The notes: generated by a model from the letters alone, not told the origin. Positions 8,355 through 16,576 are shown, counted from the first letter of the stretch. The stretch is 64,000 nucleotides of DNA from Streptomyces griseofuscus (GCF_014673495.1 NZ_CP051006.1:6936001-7000000); one strand, 5' to 3'. A program made the numbers and translations.

Positions 8355-9751
8355 CGTGCCTCCTCGCATCCGTGAGAGAAACACCCGCACGCGCTGACGC
8401 GCCGGTCATGGACCGTAGGAGGACTAGACCAGTAGGTCAACGCCGGGGGAGCGGTTTCCGGCCGCACGGGTCGCGCGCCGGACCTACGGCGTCCGCTCCC
8501 GGAACCAGTGCCGCACCGCGAACCCGCGCCCCGACCCTCGCGGCGGCCCGCTGCGGGCCCACGCCTTCCGGCCGCGGCCACCCGGGCTCCTGACCTGGGG
8601 TCTCCCGGCCTCCCGCCCGCCGCTTCCGGCCAGCGCGCCCCGGAGCCGACACGCCCCACTCCGCCGAGCCCACTCACCCGACTCCGCTCCCGCCTGCCAC
8701 CTGAACCCCGTGCGACCCAGCCACGGGGCCTTACGGCGCGTCGGGCCGTGGGGCTTTCGACCGCGATCGCCTGGACATGTGGGTCGCCAGACGCCCGGGG
8801 GCTGAGACGCCACACCTACTCATGCTCCGGCCGCCGACTGTCCCGCATCCCCAGCACCTCGCGTCCGGCCCCGGCCGCTTTGGTACTCCAGGCTCGGCCG
8901 GCGGGCTTCCGGCTGCGGTTGCGTCGGCAGGTCAGCCCCCGGAAGCCCCGGGGGGGGCTAACGCGTCGCACTTCGTCATGCTTTGGCCGTCGACTGTCGC
9001 GCATCCCGAGTGCCTCACGTCCGGCCCCGGCCGCTCCGGTACTTCAGGCTCGGCCGGCGGGCTTCTGGCCGCGGTTGTGCCGACGGGTCAGCCCCCCGGA
9101 AGCCCCGGGGGGCTAACGCGTCGCACCGTCATGCTTTGGCCGTCGACCGTCCCGCGTCCCGAGCGCCTCACGCCCGGGCCCGGCCTCTCTTGGCCTCCCG
9201 GCCTGCCTTGGCCTTCGGCCCCGTCGCTTTGGTACTCCAGGCCCGGTCGGCGGGCTTCCGGTTGTGAGCGTCTCGGGAGGTCGGACTCCGGATGTCCGGG
9301 TGGCTGGGGCGTTGCGCTTGCTCGTGCCTCGGCTGCTGATCGCTCCGGATTGCGGGTGTTCCGCGTCCGGGGTCGGCCTGTCCCGGCGCCCCGGTCCGGC
9401 TCGGCACTCCGACCCGCTCCATTCCGGTACTCCAGCTCCGGCGGAATCCCGGTCGTGGCCGGCCCCGGATTCCGGTTTGCCGGTGGCCGTGATGTCGGCT
9501 CCTGTGGTGGTCTCAGCCGTCCCGGAGACCTCCCCGCGACACCCCCGTCCCGCGCCCGGCTGGAATGTTTGAGTGAGCGGTCGTTAACTGGTGACGGGAG
9601 TCCGATGTTCGGGCATACTCAGCGCAGCCGCTGGTCAGCGGGCTTCCGTGATCCGGGAGTACGCGCCGTGGCCGTAACGGAACGATCAGGCGGAGCCGCC
9701 CTGACCCGTGGGCCGTGCCGCCGGTTCCCCATCAGGGAGGAGACCGACGCC
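8355..9751. other. gene-free region with decayed tandem repeats
   Basis: About 1.4 kb without a supportable gene. Open frames run through it on both strands only because the DNA is so GC-rich: none has a ribosome-binding site, and their translations are low-complexity Pro/Ala/Arg/Gly. One plus-strand frame fuses in frame with the acyl-CoA dehydrogenase gene, but that gene has its own ATG and ribosome-binding site at 9752. The main structure is the tandem repeat at 8815-9460. The promoter of the dehydrogenase gene probably lies around 9580-9720. Confidence 0.65.
8815..9460. repeat. diverged tandem repeat, two full and two partial units
   Basis: A unit of about 153-156 bases begins at the CATGCT sequence at 8821, 8977 and 9130. 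Each unit carries GGTACTCCAGGC-CGG-CGGCGGGCTTCCGG-type sequence (at 8882, 9038, 9231 and, weaker, 9426). The first two units also end in GGAAGCCCCGGGGGG followed by CTAACGCGTCGCA. Units 1 and 2 are alike over nearly their whole length; the third and fourth are interrupted and diverged. Unit length is a multiple of three, but there is no credible start or ribosome-binding site, so I read it as non-coding or a remnant. Confidence 0.75.
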
Positions 9752-10924
9752 ATGTCCGACCGCGACCCGCAGCCGGTGGAGCGTCAATTGCCGACGGACG
9801 AGGCGAGGGACCTGCTCACCCTCGTCCGGGAGATAGCCCGGCGGGAGATCGCCCCGAGGGCCGCCGAGGAGGAGGACGCGGGCCGTTTCCCGCGCGAGGT
9901 CTTCACCCTGCTCTCCGAATCCGGCCTGCTCGGCCTGCCGTACGACGCGGAGCACGGCGGCGGCGACCAGCCGTACGAGGTCTACCTCCAGGTACTTGAG
10001 GAGCTCGCCGCGGCCCGGCTCACCGTCGGCCTCGGCCTCAGCGTGCACACCCTCGCCACCTACGCGCTCGCCACCCACGGCACCAAGCAGCAGCAGGTCG
10101 AACACCTCCCCGCGATGCTCGGCGGCGGACTCCTCGGCGCCTACTGCCTGTCCGAACCCGCCTCCGGCTCCGACGCCGCCTCCCTGCGCACCAGGGCCGT
10201 ACGGGACGGCGACGACTGGGTGATCACCGGCACCAAGGCCTGGATCACCCACGGCGGCATCGCCGACTTCTACACCGTGATGGCCCGCACCGGCGAGGAC
10301 GGCCCCCGCGGCATCACCGCCTTCCTCGTGCCCGGCGACACCCCCGGCCTCAGCGCGGCCGCCCCCGAGAAGAAGATGGGCATGAAGGGCTCGCCCACCG
10401 CCCAGGTCCACTTCGACGGTGTCCGCGTCGACGACGACCGCCGCATCGGCGAGGAGGGCCAGGGCTTCGCCATCGCCCTGTCCGCCCTCGACTCCGGCCG
10501 CCTCGGCATCGCCGCCTGCGCCATCGGCGTCGCCCAGGCCGCACTGGACGAAGCGGTCGGCTACGCCACCGGACGACGGCAGTTCGGCCACCCCATCGCC
10601 GACTTCCAGGGCCTGCGCTTCATGATCGCCGACATGGCCACCCAGATCGAGGCGGGCCGCGCCCTCTACCTCGCCGCGGCCCGGCTGCGCGACGCCGGCA
10701 AGCCGTTCGCCAAGCAGGCCGCCATGGCCAAGCTGCACTGCACCGACACCGCCATGAAGGTCACCACGGACGCCGTACAGATCCTCGGCGGATACGGCTA
10801 CACCGCCGACTTCCCGGCCGAGCGCTACATGCGCGAGGCCAAGGTGCTCCAGATCGTCGAGGGCACCAACCAGATCCAGCGGATGGTCATCGCCCGTCAC
10901 GTGGCGGGACCCGAAGCCCGCTGA
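9752..10924 (+). CDS. acyl-CoA dehydrogenase
   Basis: A 390-residue flavoprotein of the acyl-CoA dehydrogenase family, which introduces the 2,3-double bond in acyl-CoA substrates and passes electrons to ETF. Signature segments are AYCLSEPASGSDAASLRT and DDWVITGTKAWITHGG (FAD and substrate binding), GRRQFGHPIADFQGLRFMIADM, and the C-terminal QILGGYGYTADFPAERYMRE followed by VEGTNQIQR, where Glu near residue 370 is the expected catalytic base. Length is normal for the family. The ATG at 9752 has AGGGAGGAGA about 10 bases upstream. The chain-length or branched-chain preference cannot be assigned. Its last 38 bases overlap the end of the convergent small gene. Confidence 0.92.
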   Translation: MSDRDPQPVERQLPTDEARDLLTLVREIARREIAPRAAEEEDAGRFPREVFTLLSESGLLGLPYDAEHGGGDQPYEVYLQVLEELAAARLTVGLGLSVHTLATYALATHGTKQQQVEHLPAMLGGGLLGAYCLSEPASGSDAASLRTRAVRDGDDWVITGTKAWITHGGIADFYTVMARTGEDGPRGITAFLVPGDTPGLSAAAPEKKMGMKGSPTAQVHFDGVRVDDDRRIGEEGQGFAIALSALDSGRLGIAACAIGVAQAALDEAVGYATGRRQFGHPIADFQGLRFMIADMATQIEAGRALYLAAARLRDAGKPFAKQAAMAKLHCTDTAMKVTTDAVQILGGYGYTADFPAERYMREAKVLQIVEGTNQIQRMVIARHVAGPEAR

Positions 10925-11144
10925 ACCGGTCCGCGCCGAACTGACCCGTACGCACCGTCGGCGCCGCCAGCCGCACCCACTCGGGGTCCTGGCGGCCCGG
11001 CAGGGTACGGCCGCGATCGGCCCAGGCACGCAGCAGATCGCGGTAGATGGGCGGGTCCTGCGAGGCGGCGGACCGGTCCGGCACCGCGGGGTGCGGGACG
11101 AAGATACGGCGCTGACGCCCGGTGACCGGGTGCAGGGATGTCAT
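10887..11144 (-). CDS. small conserved hypothetical protein
   Basis: An 85-residue protein, MTSLHPVTGRQRRIFVPHP and onward, with almost every third codon base G or C over its whole length, which supports coding. It has no membrane segment, no signal peptide and no motif I can name; it is rich in Arg, Pro and Asp. Its stop codon lies inside the 3' end of the convergent acyl-CoA dehydrogenase gene. The ribosome-binding site is weak (CACGGGT directly before the ATG), so the message may be nearly leaderless. Function unknown. Confidence 0.6.
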   Translation of the reverse strand: MTSLHPVTGRQRRIFVPHPAVPDRSAASQDPPIYRDLLRAWADRGRTLPGRQDPEWVRLAAPTVRTGQFGADRFSGLRVPPRDGR

Positions 11145-11244
11145 ACCCGTGAGAACGCGACACCCGGCACACAGGTCACCGCCCGCCCGAATCGAGCGTC
11201 AGTCCAGGGGCGTCCGGCGCCGGACCGGCTCCGGTGCGCGGGAC

Positions 11245-11679
11245 TCAGGCGGCCCGCTGGCGCATCTCCGGCACCCGCATCGGGCGCGAGCCCGGACCGC
11301 CGACGTGCGAGAAGGGCTGCGTCCGCCAGTCCAGGCCCTGGGGGAGCGTCAGCAGCAGCGCGGTGTCCTGCTCCTGCGGCGTGACGGACTCGTCCGCGGG
11401 ACGGGCGTCGGTGGCCGAACGGCCCGTACCCGCGCACACGGTGAGCCCGAACGGGTTCCACGGCGAGGCGCACAGCGCGTGCTCCGGCAGGATCTCCTCG
11501 TCCGCCAGCAGCGCGATCGGCTGCGCGCAGTCCGGGCAGATCACCCGGTACATCTCCAAGGTGTCGTAGGCGTCCAGCTCGTCCTCGAAGGCGTCGGGTT
11601 CGACGCCCTCCGGCTCGGGCTCGACCAGCGGCTGCTGCCGCTTGGACGCGGATCGACCAGGGCGCTTGACACTCTGCAT
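11245..11679 (-). CDS. conserved hypothetical protein with a CxxC pair
   Basis: A 144-residue soluble protein. The centre holds MYRVICPDCAQPIALLADEEILPEHALCASPWNPFGLTVC: a CPDC pair and two later cysteines, which resemble a zinc-ribbon-like site. The N-terminus is basic (KRPGRSASKRQQP) and is followed by an acidic stretch. The ATG has GGGGGAGAA 4 bases upstream. It is divergent from the Lrp/AsnC regulator gene across about 215 bases, and could be under its control. I do not know its function. Confidence 0.75.
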   Translation of the reverse strand: MQSVKRPGRSASKRQQPLVEPEPEGVEPDAFEDELDAYDTLEMYRVICPDCAQPIALLADEEILPEHALCASPWNPFGLTVCAGTGRSATDARPADESVTPQEQDTALLLTLPQGLDWRTQPFSHVGGPGSRPMRVPEMRQRAA

Positions 11680-11894
11680 GGGATTCTCCCCCTAAGGCTG
11701 GGCCGTGAAAGGCTCGGCGGCCACGACCACAGCAAGCACTTCCCGTCCGCTCTCGGCGGTAATCACGAGAACATCACGGAGCCTGTTCGAACGGTGTGTC
11801 GTTCGTCACATGCCGCGCGCAGATGACCGTACCGGCATCCGAGGAGGGCCGTCGGCTGTCCGAGAAGATCGAACGCCCTGTAGGTTTTGGCGCC

Positions 11895-12335
11895 ATGGAG
11901 GAGCTGGACCGTCAGATCGTGCAGCTGCTCGTCAAGGACGGGCGGATGAGCTACACAGACCTGGGCAAGGCCACGGGCCTGTCCACGTCGGCCGTGCACC
12001 AGCGGGTGCGCCGGCTCGAACAGCGTGGCGTCATCCGCGGCTATGCCGCGGTGGTCGACCCGGAGGCCGTCGGGTTGCCCCTCACCGCGTTCATCTCGGT
12101 GAAACCGTTCGACCCCAGCGCCCCCGACGACATCGCCGACCGCCTCGCCGGCGTGCCCGAGATCGAGGCGTGCCACAGCGTCGCCGGCGACGAGAACTAC
12201 ATCCTCAAGGTCCGCGTGGCGACCCCGCACGAACTGGAGGAGCTGCTGGCCCGGCTCCGGGGCCTGGCGGGTGTGTCCACCCGTACGACGGTGGTCCTCT
12301 CGACCCCGTACGAGGCCCGTCCACCGCTCATCTGA
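11895..12335 (+). CDS. Lrp/AsnC-family transcriptional regulator
   Basis: A 146-residue regulator with the standard Lrp/AsnC layout: N-terminal winged helix (LDRQIVQLLVKDGRMSYTDLGKATGLSTSAVHQRVRRLEQRGVI) and C-terminal RAM ligand-binding domain (ECHSVAGDEN-type segment EACHSVAGDENYILKV). The family senses amino acids and often controls neighbouring genes. I start at the ATG at 11895 (MEELDRQ), where the helix-turn-helix domain begins; an in-frame ATG at 11823 would add 24 residues unlike the family. The divergent CxxC gene and the downstream amidohydrolase are possible targets. Confidence 0.9.
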   Translation: MEELDRQIVQLLVKDGRMSYTDLGKATGLSTSAVHQRVRRLEQRGVIRGYAAVVDPEAVGLPLTAFISVKPFDPSAPDDIADRLAGVPEIEACHSVAGDENYILKVRVATPHELEELLARLRGLAGVSTRTTVVLSTPYEARPPLI

Positions 12336-12425
12336 CGACGCCCTGTCCGCCATGGGTGCCCCGCCGCACCGGTACCCACCGCCCCAGATGCACCACCCCG
12401 CGCGGTCCGAGAGAAACTGTCGCCT

Positions 12426-14015
12426 ATGAGCGACCGCACCCTCCTTCTCCGCAACGGCGATGTCCACAGTCCCGCCGATCCCTTCGCCACCGCGATGGTC
12501 GTGGAGGCCGGCCATATCGCCTGGGTCGGGTCGGAGGGCGCCGCGGACGCGTTCGCCGACGGCGTGGGGGAGGTGATCGATCTCGACGGCGCCCTGGTCA
12601 CTCCGGCCTTCACGGACGCCCATGTGCACACCACGGCCACCGGTCTCGCGCTGACCGGTCTCGATCTGAGCGCCGCGCCCTCCCTGGCGGCCGCGCTGGA
12701 ACTGGTCCGGGAGTTCGCCGCCGCCCGGCCCGGTGACCGAGTGCTGCTGGGCCATGGCTGGGACGCCGCCCGCTGGCCCGGTGGCCGGCCGCCGACGCGC
12801 GCGGAGCTGGACGAGGCCACCGGCGGGCGCCCGCTGTACCTCTCCCGCATCGACGTGCACTCGGCCGTCGTCACCACCGCCCTGCTTGACATGGTCGGCG
12901 GCGACCTGCCCCGCACCGACGCGCCCCTGACCCGGGACGCCCATCACGCCGTACGCAAGGCCGCCTTCGCCGCCATCACCCCCGCCCAGCGCGCGGAGGC
13001 CCAGCGCACCGCGCTGACGCACGCCGCCTCCCTCGGCATCGGCTCGGTGCACGAGTGCGGCGGACCGCAGATCTCCTCCGAGGACGACTTCACCGGACTG
13101 CTGGAGCTCGCCGCCACCCTGCCCGGCCCCCGGGTCCTCGGCTACTGGGCCGAGCGGGACGTCGACAAGGCCCGCGAGCTGGGCGCGATCGGCGCCGCGG
13201 GCGACCTCTTCGCCGACGGCGCCCTCGGCTCGCACACCGCGTGCCTGCACGAGCCGTACGCCGACGCGGACCACACCGGCACCGCCTACCTGGACACCGA
13301 CACCATCGCCGCCCATGTGATCGCCTGCACCGAGGCGGGCCTCCAGGCGGGCTTCCACGCCATCGGCGACGCCGCCGTGTCGTCCGTGGTCGACGGGGTG
13401 CGCGCGGCCGCCGAGAAGGTCGGCCTCGCCCGGATCCGGGCCGCCCGGCACCGCGTCGAACACGCCGAGATGCTGACCCCGGAGACCGTGGCCGGCTTCG
13501 CCGAGCTGGGCCTGATCGCCTCCGTGCAGCCCGCCTTCGACGCGCTGTGGGGCGGTGCGGACGGCATGTACGCCCGCCGCCTCGGCGCCGAGCGGGCCCG
13601 CACCCTCAACCCGTACGCCGCCCTGCTGCGCTCCGGTGTCCCGCTGGCCTTCGGCTCCGACAGCCCCGTCACCCCGCTCGACCCCTGGGGCACGGTCCGC
13701 GCCGCCGCCTTCCACCACACCCCCGAGCACCGGGTCTCCGTGCGCGCCGCGTTCACCGCGCACACCCGGGGCGGCTGGCGGGCGATCGGCCGGGACGACG
13801 CGGGCGTCCTGGTGCCCGGTGCACCCGCCGACTTCGCCGTCTGGCGCACCGGCGAGCTGGTGGTGCAGGCCCCCGACGACCGGGTGGCCCGCTGGTCGAC
13901 CGACCCGCGCTCCGGCACCCCCGGCCTGCCCGACCTCACCCCGGGCGGCGAGCTGCCGCGCTGTCTGCGCACCGTGGTGGGCGGCCGGACGGTCTTCGTA
14001 CGGCCGGGCGAGTGA
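12426..14015 (+). CDS. YtcJ-like metal-dependent amidohydrolase
   Basis: A 529-residue protein of the amidohydrolase superfamily (YtcJ/exoenzyme regulatory AepA group). The metal-binding HxH lies in TPAFTDAHVHTT near residue 65. Later come HAIGDAAVSSVVDGV, RHRVEHAEMLTPE and the C-terminal AFGSDSPVTPLDPW, with the family's final metal-binding Asp. N- and C-terminal strands form the usual beta-sandwich around the TIM barrel. These enzymes hydrolyse amide or related bonds in varied small molecules; the substrate is unknown. It follows the Lrp gene by 90 bases in the same direction and may be co-transcribed. Confidence 0.87.
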   Translation: MSDRTLLLRNGDVHSPADPFATAMVVEAGHIAWVGSEGAADAFADGVGEVIDLDGALVTPAFTDAHVHTTATGLALTGLDLSAAPSLAAALELVREFAAARPGDRVLLGHGWDAARWPGGRPPTRAELDEATGGRPLYLSRIDVHSAVVTTALLDMVGGDLPRTDAPLTRDAHHAVRKAAFAAITPAQRAEAQRTALTHAASLGIGSVHECGGPQISSEDDFTGLLELAATLPGPRVLGYWAERDVDKARELGAIGAAGDLFADGALGSHTACLHEPYADADHTGTAYLDTDTIAAHVIACTEAGLQAGFHAIGDAAVSSVVDGVRAAAEKVGLARIRAARHRVEHAEMLTPETVAGFAELGLIASVQPAFDALWGGADGMYARRLGAERARTLNPYAALLRSGVPLAFGSDSPVTPLDPWGTVRAAAFHHTPEHRVSVRAAFTAHTRGGWRAIGRDDAGVLVPGAPADFAVWRTGELVVQAPDDRVARWSTDPRSGTPGLPDLTPGGELPRCLRTVVGGRTVFVRPGE

Positions 14016-14384
14016 TCTCCGGGGGTGGCGCGGCGGCCGCCCCTCGCCCCGGGCGCCTCGCGCGACCTGCGCATCCTCCGCACCGTTCCCGGGCGGCACG
14101 GAGGACGCCCAGGCCAGGGGTCTGTTGACAGTCGGGAGCTGAGGGCCGGTAGGTTCGTGCGAGTCCACCACCGGACGCCCGACCGGGAAGCGTTCGCGCC
14201 CCTCCCCGCCGCGCCGCTGGGTCAGGGACGGCGCCCCCGCACCGGGGCACCGCCACTGGCAGCCAGGCTCAGCGCCCGCGCCGGCGGGGAAGCGTTCCAG
14301 CCGGTCGGCCAGGTGTGACCCGGGTGGGGCCCGGCCTCAGTAGACAACGGCTTTCGGTCGATCCGCAGCCAGCGGGTCCCAGGT

Positions 14385-14452
14385 CGGCCCGAAGGGCGCC
14401 GGGCCCCCATCCGTAGCACGGGGGAGGCAACCCACCCGGGCGGGGAATCATC
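14385..14452 (+). promoter_or_regulatory. possible ydaO-type (c-di-AMP) riboswitch segment
   Basis: The stretch reads GTAGCACGGGGGAGGCAACC, then an ACCCGGGC spacer, then GGGGAATC. From memory this resembles the conserved GxAGCxxGGGGAGxAACC ... GGGGTGAATC core of the ydaO/yuaA c-di-AMP riboswitch, which precedes cell-wall genes in Streptomyces. I could not identify the matching 5' half with confidence, and here one base of the usual GGGGTGAATC is absent. It sits about 170 bases upstream of a gene needed for cell-surface mannosylation. Confidence 0.3.
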
Positions 14453-14471
14453 CGAACAGTCGGAAGAGGAA

Positions 14472-14519
14472 AAGAACGTGCCGCGAACAGATCGGGAACA
14501 TCCCGAAAAGCGCGTTCTT
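14472..14519 (+). terminator. nested hairpin in the synthase leader, terminator-like
   Basis: AAGAACGTGC at 14472-14481 can pair with GCGCGTTCTT at 14510-14519 (nine of ten positions). The interior holds a 6-bp TCGGGA/TCCCGA stem with a short loop. CCCCTCTCTTG follows. A hairpin of this kind just downstream of a riboswitch-like segment and about 100 bases before the start codon could be a regulatory terminator. Confidence 0.4.
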
Positions 14520-14623
14520 ACCCCTCTCTTGTGCAATCGACACCACCATACGTACCAGCTGTCACGTCCACCCAGGCGGCGGCCACTATGGTGGACGCCT
14601 GCGTACGACCAGAAGGGGCAGCA

Positions 14624-15421
14624 GTGAACGACGGCGACGGGACCCTCGCGGCCAAGGCCCAGGGGAGGCAGTTCGGTCCGCTCGGCACGGCCTTGGTGAT
14701 CATCCCGACCTACAACGAGGCGGAGAACATCAAGACCATCGTCGGCCGGGTGCGCAAGGCCGTCCCCGAGGCCCACGTGCTGATCGCGGACGACAACAGC
14801 CCCGACGGCACCGGCAAGCTCGCCGACGAGCTGGCCGCCGAGGACGACAACGTCCAGGTGATGCACCGCAAGGGCAAGGAAGGCCTGGGCGCCGCTTATC
14901 TCGCGGGCTTCCGCTGGGGCCTGGAGCACGACTACGGCGTGCTGGTCGAGATGGACGCCGACGGCTCCCACCAGCCCGAGGAGCTGCCCCGGCTGCTCAC
15001 CGCCCTCAAGAGCGCCGACCTGGTGCTCGGCTCCCGCTGGGTGCCCGGCGGCCGGGTGGTCAACTGGCCCAAGTCCCGTGAGTTCATCTCCCGCGGCGGC
15101 AGCCTCTACTCCCGGCTCGCCCTCGATCTGCCGCTGCGCGACATCACCGGCGGCTACCGCGCCTTCCGCGCGGAGACACTCAAGGGCCTGGGCCTGGACG
15201 AGGTCGCCTCGCAGGGCTACTGCTTCCAGGTCGACCTCGCCCGCCGCGCGGTCAAGGCCGGCTACCACGTGATCGAGGTGCCGATCACCTTCGTGGAGCG
15301 CGAGCTGGGCGACTCCAAGATGAGCAAGGACATCCTGGTCGAGGCGCTGTGGCGGGTCACCGCCTGGGGCGCGGGGGATCGCGTCGCCAAGCTCACCGGC
15401 AAGGACAAGCGCACCCCGTAA
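14624..15421 (+). CDS. ppm1: polyprenol monophosphomannose synthase (Ppm1-type GT2)
   Basis: A 265-residue family 2 glycosyltransferase that transfers mannose from GDP-mannose to polyprenyl phosphate, the lipid-linked mannose donor for protein O-mannosylation and cell-surface mannosides. Motifs in order: VIIPTYNEAENI, LIADDNSPDGTGKLAD, VLVEMDADGSHQPEEL (the catalytic DxD region), GSRWVPGGRVVNWPKSRE, ITGGYRAFR and the C-terminal FVERELGDSKMS. There are no membrane helices, so it is the stand-alone soluble form used by actinobacteria, which works with a separate membrane acyl- or mannosyltransferase. The GTG at 14624 has AGAAGGGG about 6 bases upstream. The fxsA gene follows by 42 bases. Confidence 0.92.
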   Translation: MNDGDGTLAAKAQGRQFGPLGTALVIIPTYNEAENIKTIVGRVRKAVPEAHVLIADDNSPDGTGKLADELAAEDDNVQVMHRKGKEGLGAAYLAGFRWGLEHDYGVLVEMDADGSHQPEELPRLLTALKSADLVLGSRWVPGGRVVNWPKSREFISRGGSLYSRLALDLPLRDITGGYRAFRAETLKGLGLDEVASQGYCFQVDLARRAVKAGYHVIEVPITFVERELGDSKMSKDILVEALWRVTAWGAGDRVAKLTGKDKRTP

Positions 15422-15463
15422 CCCCTTATCCGGCGCTGAGCCGGAGCCAGGCACACTGGGGGT

Positions 15464-16024
15464 ATGACGACTGGCGCTCCGACCACCCCGTACACCGACC
15501 GGCCCCGGCGCTCCCGGCTGCGCAGGTATCTGCCGCTGGGGCTCGCCGGGTGGCTGGTGCTGGAGATCTGGCTGCTGACCCTGGTCGCCGGCGCGGCGGG
15601 CGGTATGACCGTTTTCCTGCTGCTCGTGGCCGGGGTGGTGGCCGGTTCCGTGGTGATCAAGCGGGCGGGCCGCCGGGCCTTCCAGAACCTGAACGAAGCG
15701 CTCCAGCAGGGCGGCTCCCCCAAGCGCGGCGGGGGCAACGGGCTGACCATGCTCGGCGGCCTGCTGCTGATCATCCCTGGCATGATCTCCGACCTCTTGG
15801 GCCTGCTCCTGCTGCTGCCCCCGGTGCAGAAGGCCGTGAGCCGGCTCGCGGAGAACACCTTCGAGAAGCGGCTGCGCGCCGCCGCCCCGGGCAGCCTGGG
15901 CGACGCCTTCCAGCAGGCCCGTATGCACCGCCCCGACGGCAAGGTCGTCCAGGGCGAGGTCATCCACGAGGACCGCGCCGACCGCCCGGGACCGGACGAG
16001 CGGCGACCGCCGCTGACCCGCTAG
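15464..16024 (+). CDS. fxsA: FxsA-family membrane protein
   Basis: A 186-residue protein of the FxsA family. Two hydrophobic segments occupy about residues 26-68 (LGLAGWLVLEIWLLTLVAG and MTVFLLLVAGVVAGSVVIKRAGR). A third region at about 95-118 has the family motif LLLIIPGMISDLLGLLLLLPP. The hydrophilic C-terminal tail is about 65 residues. E. coli FxsA relieves phage T7 exclusion by the F plasmid; its normal role is unknown. The gene sits 42 bases after the phosphomannose synthase and is followed by a perfect 20-bp terminator stem. Confidence 0.9.
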   Translation: MTTGAPTTPYTDRPRRSRLRRYLPLGLAGWLVLEIWLLTLVAGAAGGMTVFLLLVAGVVAGSVVIKRAGRRAFQNLNEALQQGGSPKRGGGNGLTMLGGLLLIIPGMISDLLGLLLLLPPVQKAVSRLAENTFEKRLRAAAPGSLGDAFQQARMHRPDGKVVQGEVIHEDRADRPGPDERRPPLTR

Positions 16025-16038
16025 CCCGGAAGCATGAC

Positions 16039-16086
16039 AGACCGCGGGCGCCGTACGTCCTGAAGAACGTACGGCGCCCGCGGTCT
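16039..16086. terminator. bidirectional terminator between fxsA and rbpA
   Basis: A perfect 20-bp stem: 16039-16058 pairs with 16067-16086 around an 8-base loop (CCTGAAGA). It lies 15 bases after the fxsA stop and about 29 bases before the rbpA stop (rbpA is on the other strand), so it can serve both converging genes. Confidence 0.92.
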
Positions 16087-16114
16087 CGTGTATGTGCGCT
16101 GTGCGGCTTGCCCG

Positions 16115-16489
16115 CTATGCCGACTTGCGGCTGTCCCGGGGATGTACGGCGATGTTCATCGCCCCCGAACGCAGCACCGCCAGGCGCTCCTCAAGGACCT
16201 CTTCGAGTTCCTCACGGGTGCGCCGCTCCATCAGCATGTCCCAATGGGTACGCGCGGGCTTGGCCTTCTTCTCCTCAGGGCCGTCGCCGTCCACCAGGAG
16301 TGCCGGGGCCCCGCAGACCTTGCACTCCCACTCCGGCGGGATCTCCGCCTCGACCGAGAAGGGCATCTCGAAGCGATGCCCCTTCTCACATGCGTACTCC
16401 ACGGCCTGGCGCGGGGCCAGGTCGATGCCGCGGTCCGTCTCGTAGCTGGTCACCACGAGGCGCGTACCGCGAAGAGCTCGCTCACTCAT
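16115..16489 (-). CDS. rbpA: RNA polymerase-binding protein RbpA
   Basis: A 124-residue protein that matches actinobacterial RbpA along its length. RbpA binds the principal sigma factor and RNA polymerase and stabilises the open promoter complex; it is needed for normal growth and rifampicin tolerance in S. coelicolor. The zinc-binding core reads YACEKGHRFEMPF ... EWECKVCGAPALL. The sigma-interacting helix region KKAKPARTHWDMLMERRTREELEEVLEERLAVLR follows, and an N-terminal RALRGTRLVVTSYETDRG arm precedes it. The ATG has GGGAGG 7 bases upstream. A sigma-R-type promoter lies about 60-90 bases upstream. Confidence 0.96.
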   Translation of the reverse strand: MSERALRGTRLVVTSYETDRGIDLAPRQAVEYACEKGHRFEMPFSVEAEIPPEWECKVCGAPALLVDGDGPEEKKAKPARTHWDMLMERRTREELEEVLEERLAVLRSGAMNIAVHPRDSRKSA

Positions 16490-16550
16490 GAATCGTGCCT
16501 CCCGGGCTTGTCGCCCACAGGACAGGTGTCGCTGTCGTCGTCATCCGGTC

Positions 16551-16576
16551 AACGTCCGGTCGGCGGTAAAGATTCC
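16551..16576 (-). promoter_or_regulatory. sigma-R-type promoter of rbpA
   Basis: On the minus strand GGAAT (16576-16572) and GTT (16553-16551) are separated by exactly 18 bases, matching the sigma-R consensus GGAAT-N18/19-GTT. rbpA is a known member of the sigma-R (thiol oxidative stress) regulon in S. coelicolor, which supports the call. The start site would be near 16544, giving a leader of about 55 bases. Confidence 0.85.

Larger units (their letters stand above)
14016..14623. other. long 5' region of the phosphomannose synthase gene
   Basis: About 600 bases without a convincing gene. It contains GC-rich segments with complex pairing potential, a stretch at about 14385-14452 resembling the 3' half of a c-di-AMP (ydaO-type) riboswitch, and a hairpin at 14472-14519. 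A 49-codon frame beginning with GTG at 14478 ends in a GTGA overlap with the synthase start, but its codon use is not Streptomyces-like. The length and structure suggest a regulated leader rather than empty spacer. Confidence 0.45.

Noticed and set aside
8777..9751. A plus-strand frame that extends the acyl-CoA dehydrogenase upstream by about 325 residues
   Set aside because: The dehydrogenase has its own ATG with AGGGAGGAGA at 9752 and normal length. The extension is low-complexity and follows the DNA tandem repeat; no ribosome-binding site lies at its start.
14025..14330. Possible cobalamin riboswitch (GTGCGAGTCC and GCCACTGG words)
   Set aside because: Individual words resemble the family but their order and spacing do not fit, and the gene downstream has no link to vitamin B12.
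14478..14627. 49-codon frame (GTG at 14478) ending in a GTGA overlap with the phosphomannose synthase start
   Set aside because: Third codon positions are not G/C-rich, the peptide is Arg/His-rich and without pattern, and it runs through a hairpin. The overlap is probably chance; left as a note only.
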